Part shown: one piece after another, positions 13,901-25,900 of the stretch | Numbering within the stretch: the first letter of the stretch is position 1 | How the letters are laid out: the number at the start of each line of letters is the position of its first letter | Source: Strigamia acuminata | Lineage: Eukaryota; Arthropoda; Chilopoda; Geophilomorpha; Linotaeniidae | Reading direction: 5' to 3' | Length of the DNA stretch: 64,000 bases | Assembly (NCBI GenBank): GCA_949358305.1 | Contig: OX442314.1 | Location: forward strand, 14,873,060-14,937,059 | The notes under the pieces: model-generated | The model's input: the letters and a program-made list of their open reading frames with translations, nothing else | Database searches by the model: none | Told to the model about the DNA's origin: nothing | Position numbers and translations under genes: made by a program

Positions 13901-16900
13901 AAACAGAATAGAACAGCGTTTCTCAAACTGGGGCGCGAGCTGATTTTGATGGGGCGCAACGGTGTTCTGTCACTGTGTCGCCTAAAATTTCCGTTCCCGG
14001 ATTTTTTTTTTTAATTTTTGCCTATTCCAATTCCAACTTACTGCCTGTAATTGGTTGCAATACACCACAGACTAGCAAAAGCTACAAAATCCTCTAAAAT
14101 CTTCACAAAAACCTTACAAAAATCTCTCAAAATCTACAAAAGCCATCCAAAATTCTCCAAAAACCTGCAAAAACCAGCCAAAACTCCCAAAAATGGAGCT
14201 TTGTTGTTATTGTAATTCCCCAAAGTGATGAATTTCGTAGGATGGGATAATAGTAACAATCTATGTCGTAATTCAATATGAAAAAATTTAATGCACCGAT
14301 GATGAAGTGGGGCGCGGAAGATCGCCTGTTTTAAAAATGGGCCGCAATGTTATAAAGTTTGAGAACCCCTGGAATAGAAGATATTCTTGAAGATATATTT
14401 GCATGGTCTGTGCAAGTCGTGTATATAAATGAATAAAGGTTGTAGCCTTTATTATTGTTCTCTACGGGTCAACCTCGGGGTCAGCGCATACAATAACCAT
14501 CCAATAACCAACCCACTATCCACGGTTGTGGCCCGTGTGTCTACACACGGAGGTGGCGACCCGTCTCGCGGATCGCCGGGCGCCATAGTGTGAACAGTGG
14601 GTCAGTGGTATCGACCTAAGACATGACTGAACTAATCGCAAGCCAAACTCAAACTTGGTCTACCTTGTCAAATCTCACTCCTATTATCAAATCCTTACTC
14701 CTATTAACTAAACACTCCTCCTATTGGGTGGTCATTTGCATGACCCATGTCAATACTAGGTGGGGCCAAATGGTCACGTTCTGAAAACCAACAATTTGGT
14801 GTAGCACACAATTTCTTCTTTTTTTTTGAAAAATAAAGAAAAGAAAAGAAAAAGTAATTTCTGGTATGGTTTTTTTTTTAAATTTCCATTTTGAACGTGT
14901 CACATGGATATTAACCAATGAGCCAATCTATACTAAGTGCCGTTTGACAATACTCAAGAAGTGGCTTCCTTCTAAGAAGTCCTTAATAACTTTTGCCCGC
15001 TCATTACTTGATCGACTGAAGATTAACTGGTGACAGCTGTGAGTAGAAAAAGCACTTTTCTCTTTCTGACACTCCCCATTTCTTACTAATGATCTCTACA
15101 CCTGATAAAAAAAAAGTAATTGGAATCGGAAACGACCGCACAAAAATTTTAAAGTTAAAAAAGAAAAGAAAAAAAAATATTGAATTTTTTTATTTTTTTT
15201 TTCTGGCAGAATGGTTAATCTCATAGTAAGAAAGGAAGCAAATATAAAATATGTATAAAACGAGAGCACACTCAATCTAGATGATAAAATATCATCACCA
15301 ACGGGAATTCCTTTCTGTATTCATAAATTCCACTTTATGACTGATTGCCAACTCGATATAGGCAACGAGTGCATCCATGGACCAGCATTTGATGCTGTGT
15401 CGATACTCTTCATTCCCCTAGAGCGAATGCTAGAGGTTCCACGAAAAGAGAAGGTGAAGAAGGAAGGTGCAAAGGTAGTATACAGTCTTTACTGTTGATC
15501 AAACTTACATTGCTATGACAGCTGCACCTATAAAATTTTTTTATTGTTGTTGTTAACTCTCTTCTCCGAGAGAGACGGCGAGTAAAAGAAATATATTTAT
15601 TTTTTTCCATTTATTTATTTTCTAAGCCTAATTTATCAAGTTTTATCATTCCAAACTAAGAGGAAATTTATGAAGAGAATTTTCTTACGCCACATTTGAT
15701 AGAACAAAAAAAAGATGAATAAAAACATTGGAAAAAAGACAGCTGGATGGAAGATCATAATGAGAAAATAAAATGATAAAAATCTACAGTGGGAAATGCA
15801 GAATCGCTTATTTATGTAAAATGTAAATGGGGAGACTAAACAGTCCCAATTTTTTTAAAGATTATTTCATAAAATTGATGGACATTATCCCAAACTTTCG
15901 GTGACTGTTTTTACTGTCAACGGACGATAAAGCTTAAATTGCAATGCAAAATTGAGTTGACATTCAAAATGCGAAATATAAAAAACACTCAAACTTCAAT
16001 AAATCAAAAACGCCAGTTCTTGCTTCGATTCTGGCTTTGCGTAGCATTTTATTCGCTTTATATATTGAATTGAAAAACAAACTCAATGTCAAAATAAGAA
16101 TATATAAAAAAAAAAAAATTTAAAAAAAAAAATTGTCACGAGCATTGCAACTTGAACAGAACGACCATCAACAAGAAATGATCCTCTTATCACCCGACTA
16201 CTATCAATTTGAAGACAACAAGAATATATAAACAAATAAAAAAAATGAAATTTCCAAAAAGAACATAATAAAGATTACACCGCAAATCTTTTAGCACCAA
16301 TAAAAAAAGCCGATGCATAACACCCCGTGGACCAGAAAATAACAAATTTTATTAATTATAATCTCTCCACATTATCTAAAGATAAGAAAAACATGCTCGC
16401 AATCAACATCAAAAGCAAAAACAATTTTCCTCCCTAATAAATCAACATAAAATTGCGGAACTCAATATAAAAAAATAATATATATATATACACACACATG
16501 TATATTTATACAGATGATTATCGAAACTAAAACCAGAAGGCAAAATTTATTTAAAATGCATGCGACGAGTCACGAGAAATGTCAATGAAATGCGCATTAA
16601 GTTGCTACGAGGCAAAAGTTGAATGAGGCTGCAAAAAAGGCAGAAGAAGAACCGACATTTATTTGCATATTCGCATCATTAGCATGCGACTCAGTCGTTA
16701 TAAGAGAATAGAAGCGTGAAAATCATTTAACCTTTCCGCTAGCACACTAACTACTAATGGTTTCCATCCATAACCCCGCATGAAAAATTCCCAAGCACAA
16801 ACGACTTGAAAAGTGTGCAAAAGGCCATTTGTTATGCATATAAAGGCGTCAAACAAAAAGGGCCCTATAAAAACTTTTTACCTTTAAATTGCGCAAAAGT

Positions 16901-19900
16901 TTGCCATACAACCTCGTTTTAGGCACTCTTAAATCTGGTGCCAAATTTTTACTGTGTACATAGTCGTAACATTTATGGATCTTTTTCTCTCTAATCTCGA
17001 AATTATGCACGGTAATAGTTACAAAGTAATGGAAAAAAATGGTTAAATTTATCATAGTTATGGGCATGGCCTTATGGGGCATTTAAGCAATCGAGAAGTT
17101 TGCACCGTGGCTTATAAAAATAAGAATGGTGCAATAACTATTACTTTTTATGAAGTAACAGCTTACTCAGCACTTATTTGCACTTTGTAGAAAAGAAAAT
17201 TTCTCATTGTCAACAAAAGAAACAAGAAAACTGTTCTAATTCAAGCCCCCCTCCCCACCTCCCACCCAAACAATTTCGAGATTAAATTAAATCTAATTTA
17301 GAAAGGAAGAAAAATAAAAAAAAAAAACCTTGCTAATATTATAAATAAATAAGCAATAAATAAACAGACGGAAAGCATTGAAGAAAAAAATAAAAATCAA
17401 ACAAAATAAAATAATAATAATAATAATAAACAGTGAAGTTCAGTTAAATATTATTCCCAGACCAAAGGTTATTTTATGAGCGATTCCTGCATGGTTAGAA
17501 CGATTCGGTTTGTGATTCTGTTGGGAGTCCCGGGTAGCTCAATTGGTAGAGCACCCGTTGATCTGAGTTCAACTGCCGGCTTGACTCCTTTGGGGTACGG
17601 GCCGATTCGTTTTTCAACCATAACAATTGTAGGATAAATACGATTTTCGAGTTTTCTCCATTTCTTCAGGTATTATATATTATCAAGTTAACCAAGCACA
17701 AGTCAGATTGTTCTCCTGTTGTCTCTTAATCCTTGCAGCTTGATCGAAATCTACATTCGCTTCTTGTTGATTTAGATCTTTAAACTTATTTTATACATTT
17801 TTTTGGATTTTTATTTTGTTTCTTCGGTACTTCAGTTTTCCTTCTTCAGAAGCAGTGGGAACCGGAAGAAAGTTGGGATTTAAATACAAAGAAAAGTGTA
17901 TAAAACAACAAAAACTGACGACATGACAGGAATTTTGTTTGTATAATTGTTTTAAATTAAACCCTTAAATGTTCTATTATTTTAAAACAAAACCACGTCA
18001 AATGTACAAACTAGATAATTTTATTTAACTGTTTTACCTTCTTCAACGGTGTATTAATTTGTTGCAATTTAATTATACAAAAACGTTCTAACAAATCGGT
18101 ATTTCCACTCCACGAAGTTCCCTTAATAGTGTTTGTTAAGTGCTCGTATATAACGCGCGCAAATAATAAATTAACGCCTACATCCTAAACCAAGTAAACG
18201 CAATGCAAAACTTAAAAAAAATATACTTATTTAAAAAAAAAAAAATTCTAACATTATTTTACCTATTTCATTCTGCCATGCCTTTTTTGTATTCACAAGT
18301 GAAAAAAATCTTCCCCCGCTCACAACATTTCGTCTTCTCTCATGTTCTTATCATTTCTCTCTGATAACGCTCCATTCTGCACGCGGCATCAATTACCCAT
18401 CATACAGCCTACCGACTCGCCGTGCACCTGGTGAAAGCATTGCAGCAGACGCAGATGGAAAACGTGGCGTACGAAACGAGGCGCGGCACGTGAAACACAC
18501 ATCGTTCAAAACTTGTCGATCGACAAGCCACCCGCGGCCAACTCGAACACGCGCGTAACGAATGCGAGCGCTTGGCGCCCCCGGGACTGGGTTGCCACTT
18601 AAAGTCGAGTTGAGTATCCATAAACCACCTAGTAATTGATCCCATCAATGGCATTAAAGAACACCGATGGGGAAACGCACCTCATACATTACAAAACGAC
18701 TATTGTGCGAGCCAAGATTATACCAGATTAACTAACATTTTGCCAAATTTATCCATCTTCAAACCGCCTAACAAACCCGATCAATCAATCAACTGCCCTC
18801 TGCCCGCCATCCACCTCCTTCCCTTCCCGTCTGGCGAAGCGAAATTCACTAAACCGTCGATTTGATTTATTTAATTCATCGCGGAAGGAAATTTCGCCCA
18901 ATAGTTAAACGATTATTGTTTTCCTGCATAGGTAGATGCAGTGAACGGTTCCAAAATCTCACGAGAAACGGTAAGTTCGGAGCCCAACTCAAAGATTATG
19001 GAACTTGTACTTACGTAAGGTTGTTTGTTCAGGTTGAGCGGAAGCAAAGCCTGACGATCCTCGAGAGTTTTCCTGCGCTCAGCTGGGAATATAGGAGGAC
19101 TGGCACTGCAATAATAAGTTAGATGTAATTTAATGTAAGAAAAAAAATATAAAAATCCATGCGAAAATTGAATTTATTTTCAAAACGAAGCGTAACTTTT
19201 GTAAAAGAAAGCGTAAACCGTGTTTGGAAACTTAAAAATATAAGAAATTCGTTAATAATTGCATTTTAATAATAAAATAAATTTATTTCATAAAATTTTC
19301 CATTTTTTTTATCATTTCCGAAACAAAAAATGAATAATAAAAGACACAGCTATCAACAACTTTCGTTTCTTTTCTCGCAATGTTTAATCTCTATTAAAGA
19401 TTGCTCGAAACGAGAGAAAAAGTGGGAAAAAAGTGCTAAAACTCCATTGATCAAGTGTTGCAAAACACTCATCTCATCACAAGTATTTCTAGCTAAGTCT
19501 CAGCTCCAAACTCCCATCATCTTCAATCAACTCCACCCACCCACCCTCACTTTACTACACCTTCTGACTGTCTCAGTGGGAATTCCGCCTTAAAGTTGCT
19601 ATCTTTTAAAAAATTAACTTCTATCGCAGCTCGTCTTTCTAGCCTCATTTTCCCTTCACTGATCTACATCTAATCCGAGCACCTTTCTCGCCCACAACAC
19701 CCATTCAAACAATCCAATAAAACACTAAACACTATCTAAATTAATATCTCAATGTTAAAAAATTTAAGAAAGAAAGTGTAGCATTTAGTCCCATTTAAAG
19801 CTGTTTCAAGCTGAGAACAAATTCCACACAAGCTGTTTCCCTTTAAATTGACGCGTCTTAAACCATCATTTACAGTGCACGCCTGCGCATATGATGCAGC

Positions 19901-22900
19901 ACCTTTTTAACATAATCCAGATTTTCTTTAACAACACTCGCAAAATCCCGCACGGACACCCATTGCCAAACCATTGTAAAGCCAATGCAGTTGAATCATC
20001 TGGTGAATCCATGCTGAATCATGAAGCAACATAAGCTGCTTTCTTCACAATCACGTGCGAATCGAGAAAAATAATCATTTCCTCTATTCGCACATCATTT
20101 CTCTTCACACATGTCTGAATCGCATCAGCAGCAACACAAATAATCTTACCGTAATCAAAAACGTTAAATAAGTTTTTCAATTGATGAACATCTAAAATTA
20201 ACTGCAAATTCCACAGAAAAATCAGTAGGGCATCGATTATCCAAGCTAATTGAAAGATATAGCTGATTTGTTCGCATAATCGGACATTAGGTTTGTTTAC
20301 ATACTGTACAGTACGTAAAAATAAAAAAAAATCGATAAAAGATCGTTAAAATCGATCTAAAAAAATCAATCACCGCTGTTAGCATAATCGACGTTCGGCT
20401 AATCGACGTTCTGCTGTAATTATTACTTTTCTACGGAGGTTTAATAGTGACAACTTTTAAAAAAATTTGTTCAAATATATATCTTCGATCAGAAGCAGAA
20501 TTTATTTTTATATTAAAAAAAATTATTATTTTTTTTTAAAATGTATAAAAAAAATAATCAAATTAAAATCTCATTGCCATAATTCACCTCGAAAATGATT
20601 TTCCTAATACCCATTAGAAAATATTTATAGCAGTGGAAAAAGCTTAGGAAACAATAATTTCCAACTAGCTTCACTTCATCTGCCACGGCATTCCATTTCC
20701 AATTGCAGCCATTCATCATATCGCAACCACACCTTGCGTCAAAAAATAAATTTAATAATTCAAAGACTTTGAGACTTTAATTAACCAAAAGCGCACAACT
20801 TGCTATGCATACAGAAATTTCGCTCGGTGAATGTGAATCATTTTAATTGAAGCGATTTTCACAAACTTAATTCCCAATTTAAAATCGTGTGTAAAGTAAA
20901 GAGGACTGTGTAAACACCCGGCTCAAAACTAAACTACTGCCAAATTAAACCCTTTTCTCAAAAATAATGACACAACTTTAACAAATCCACTTATACACTA
21001 CCAATTTAAAACCTCCCTAACCGTCATAATTTATACCTTTAACTCTCCAATATCGGCGCTCTTTGTTAAACTGCAACTGCCAAATGGATTTTTTACCGGA
21101 ACTAACTTTTTTCCAATAGTTTACCGACCTGTTATTCGTTCTACTCTATTAAATTCAAACTTTTAATTCATCGATTTCCATCGCAAAAATAAAAATATCA
21201 CCCAAGTGGGCTAAGACTTTTATCCAGGGTTACTTTTAAATCTGTTTTCGCCGACCCCGTGTTGCTTCTTATTAGAGAGTTTTGTGCAAACATGTTCCGT
21301 TTGTATTGCCATTAACCACTCACCCCCTCGTGGGACAGTCAAACTCACTGATTTAATTATCATATCTCATTATCCTTCTTCACTTCAAACTGTACACAGG
21401 GGATGGAAAGCAATTTAAAGTACACACACTCCACAAAACATATCGTTTTTTTCCACCTAGTATTATTTTCTAATATAAAACCCAACAATTTATCTCATTA
21501 TTCTCAACCACAAATTTATTAGCCCCAAATTTTTAGTAAAAACTTTTTATTTTTACCAGATAAGTAGTAAAAATTGAATATTTTCCTGGGTTATTCCTTC
21601 CCTTGACTGTCACGTAAAACGAAGAAAAACCATTTCACAACATCTGGTGACAAACTTTAAAACAATAAACCGCAATTTATATACAAATGTACCACGTAAA
21701 ATAGTTATTTATTTACATCTCACGTTGTTCAATACTTATGAAATGTTTCTAAACATATGCCCTAAAATTGAAGCAATATAGGCAAGAAAAAATTCAGTAT
21801 ATTTTATTTATATTTTTTCCACTAGATTCCTTATTCGAGCCTACCAGTGTCACAAAAACTTCCTTGTCTGCATTTTTAACAAAATTTACTGGCTCTTAAA
21901 AATGCAATCATTACTATAATCCCCAAATACTAAAAATTTTAAAAGAAAAAAAAATGGGAAATGAATCGTTTCAACTTTTTCTCCAATTTCCATCCATACA
22001 AACTAATTCAAAACCTTTCACATTCAACTGGCGCCTTGCAAGCCACCGCTACACACCCACTCAATTATCCCTTTTCATGGTATTTTTTTTATTAAGCATG
22101 TGATCGAAAGCGAGGTGTGTAACGCAGAACGAATCCATTATCAGGGTGTGAGATATATCAATAAAACCAGACGCAGTTCAGATCCAGCTATTGACAGACT
22201 TGTATACAAATGCAAAAGGTCGTCCGACGCAAAAACACCCCCCGAATGGTGGCGCTAGACGCACAGAGTAAGCTAATTAAGAAAGCAAAAGCCGACATCG
22301 CAAATAAAAATGCCAAACCAATACAAAAGAGCGTGAGCGCTCCAGTCCGAGTGCACAAAAGGCCTTAAACACCAAGTGAAAGAAAGATGTATCTGTTAAA
22401 GAGCTTGTAGGCTTCATCTATCTTTTGCTGCTTCTTCTTCTGTCAGCTACAACCTATGACTTTGCAGCCAGCTGGGTCAGGTGATTTTTTTTTCTTCTTC
22501 TTCTTCTTCCATTCGGCTGCACGCGTTGAAGTCTACACTTGTTATCCTGTTGTCTATCGTACTACAGCGACCATCTCTCAAGCAATTATTTAGGTAATGA
22601 TGCAGGGTACATTAAGAACAAATCCACACGCCACGAATAAACAACCATTCATCATTTCTAAATTACATTACCAATCTTCCATGGCCGAGAATATTTTTTT
22701 TTCATTAATAATCAATGGGGTGTATTCTTTCTGCAGAACTCACATTTTTTTTTTCTATAAAAATATTGAATTTTTAGTTGTATCCACATTGTTTCCTAAA
22801 ATAAATGTTAAATTTATTTTAAAAAAAAATAATTTTAAATGTTTTTTTTTTTTATAAGAAATAATTTATATTCAATTCTAAGAAAGTTGGAAGTTGTATA

Positions 22901-25900
22901 TTTATTTTTGCATCGTTTCAGATAGAACTTTTAACTTTACAAAGTTCGTTTAAAATCTTTAGAAATTTATGTAAATAAAATTCAAACACCAAAAGCAAAA
23001 GCTGTGAAAAAGCATAAATACTGAGTCGTTTCATTAATTTTTATTTACATTTTCAAATTTTTTAAACTTATTTTTCAAAGTTGCCTCACAATTTATTGTG
23101 AGCAAAGTAATTAATAAGTTGAGCACACTGCCAACCCGACTGTCCAAGCGTTGGCAGCAACTCATGATTTGTAGTCACCAAAACCAATTTCCGTGTGCGC
23201 CAAAAAATATTTATAAATAAATACAACAAATTGCGTGCACTCAAATCCACATTGTAACGACTTACAATCTTATTACACACATATATTCCCCGTGGAAAAA
23301 AATATTCATGCATTTCCCATTCATATCAGACCCAAATAGAATCCCTAACACCATGTTAAAATGTATCATTTTCCCCCACACACCTCATTAATGCAAATAC
23401 CGCTTAAATTATAGCCACGCCACACAACCAAGCGAAAAAATAATAATAAATAAAACACGGTGTTACACGACCTGAACTTTATTAATAACTAAAAAGCAAA
23501 TAAATAAACGAAGGAATGAATAAATAAATAAAAAAAAGAAATCCCCAACCTCATTCCAAGATGATGAGATTTATTAAAATTGCATCTTTCCTCTACGTGA
23601 TGATAAACCAGATGACCATAACAAACTTGGACTTGAGACCTGAGTTATTGGTATAATCAAATTTATTTCTCTATGTCAACATCCAAAATCAAAATAAAAA
23701 AAACCGCAGTTCGTCAAAATGGAGAAAAATTAAAAGAAAAAGAAAGAAAAAAATCGAGAAAAAAAAAATCTTGTGCTTGCAATTGCTTTCTTTAGTGCTG
23801 TATTAGCTGCTTAATGTATTATTAATTTTCTTGTTACAAGTGTGCAAGAATCCGCTCGACATCTGTGCTCTTGCGCAATGAAGCTCGACTAGTGAAAGAA
23901 AGCAGGCGAGCGCGAGTCCACGACATGAGGATCTTGACCCTCTTAAAGCTGTTCAATAACCATCAGCACTAAGAATAATTTGAATTATGATTAAATTCCT
24001 ATTGATAACGTAATAACAGGTCCCTATTGCAATATAAACGAGTCTCAATTCGGATTCAATGGCGGTCAATCACACTAAATTAAGCGCTAATTTCAAACTG
24101 GATGGATTGCAAATTTTGCTAGTAATTACGAAACAAAATTAAAATTATACTAGACAAATAAATGTTGTTAACTTACGGCTTGTCTAATTTTTAAATAAAT
24201 AAATAGTACTTTTAAAGAAAAAACACCAGGGGTATGACCACTATTTAAAGGCTACGAAGAGAACCAATCCCCAGTCCAATTTTTACTAGTCCACCACGCG
24301 GTCGCCAAAAAATCCTAGGACGGCTACAGCGAGATTATTGTGACAAACGAGAAACGAATCGAAAGAGAACCGAAACGCACAAAATGACTAAAATATATGG
24401 TAAACATAATGAACATTGATATCGGCCACTATTTGAAATAAGACCCGCTCTCAATTAAGAGCCGCCCTCGATTAATAGCCACAGCTGAAAGTGGCAGGTT
24501 TGAATAAGAGCCGCGGCTCTTAATCACGAAAATACGGTAATTGGATGTGGTCGTGCTGTGTTCTGCAGTCAAGTTCCCTGCAGCAAGTTTAAGGCGGAGC
24601 TTTTCTCTCGATTTATCGACGGTTTCCATCAAACTGACTCACCTTTTTCGATTCCTCGTTCAAAAATTAATTATTCGAACTTGCGATTCTTGAAAATACA
24701 TAAATATACATTTCACATTTGTTTCCCTTAAAGATTTCTACCATAAATAAATGAACGAAAATCATAAAAAATGTGAAAACACTGTTTTGATATTCATAGA
24801 AATAGCGAAAAAGCAAACATACTCTTTTTTTTTGTTGGTATGTGGTATGCTTGACAAAAATTCCAAAACAAATAAGATGATTGCATACAAACAAGGTTCT
24901 TTCCACTCAAACATACAAGACATCCGCAACCCAAAAATAAAAAAAAATAAAATAAAATGGGAAAATGAAGACAACTTGTACCAGAGGCGGCAAATTCATA
25001 CGAGTGCTGCAATCCAATATTGAAAAATATTATTGATGCTTGGGCTGGCTTTCTACATGTGCGTGATGAGTAATATTCCATTTTATTTTTCTTTATCCTT
25101 GTGTATACAAAAGATATATATATAACATATTAATCTTTTTTTCTTCAATTGGTTAGAAAGACGAAATGCTCGTAAACACATCACACAAGAACATTTCGAC
25201 AAAAAAACCAACGACTAAAAAAAAAAATATTTCTCTTTCAGCGAGAATTTAAAAAAAAATAAAGAGGAAAAAACAAAAAAATTTCTTCAATTCCTTGCAA
25301 AATGGCCACTAGCACACATCACAGTGCCATTTCCAGGCACCTTTTATAGACATTTTACAATTCCAAAAAGATTCAACTTTTATATCAACACAAAAACCTA
25401 AACTCAACAGCTGTTACAACAACACCCCCCGAAAAAAAATAATAACCAAAAAAAAAATTATAAAAATTAAATTTTCTTCAGTTGGTCTAAAATTGGCGGC
25501 ACAAAAGAAGACAAAGTGACTCCTCGGGCCAATACACATAAAGACTTTAAACGCGTCAACAGTATACTTTTGTCTGACCACGCATAGCGTGCTGAGCATT
25601 GCCAATGTTCCCCGAATCCCTTGGTAGCAGCCCCAAAGTCCTGACAAGCCAGATTGAATAATCGTACTGCATTCTCTTCGTCTGACTGCTCACTGACGAG
25701 AAAAGAAGGTAACCCATCGCACACTTAGAGCAAAGCGCAGGTAACAGTAAAGCACAACCTTAATATGCTTTAGTCGCTGCCAATTCGTCAAACAAAACAG
25801 CCAGAAATGAATCCATTCTCCAAAAAATAAACAAGTCAAAGACAATTACCAACAACTTCACTTGAAACAAATGCAAACACGCAGCACTAACTAAATTAAC

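Larger units (their letters stand above)
10826..19014 (-). other. EHBP1 intron, 8.2 kb
   Basis: Lies just upstream of the CH domain. AT-rich with many poly-A/T runs. It holds a hAT element, an LTR remnant, a tRNA-like element and a CpG-rich patch, all listed separately. Patches at 13440-13700 and 16560-16830 are less AT-rich and contain octamer-like (ATTTGCAT) words; no function is assigned. No additional exon is supported. Confidence 0.75.

Noticed and set aside
17524-17588. Functional tRNA gene
   Set aside because: D arm and acceptor-like stem are present, but there is no room for an anticodon arm.
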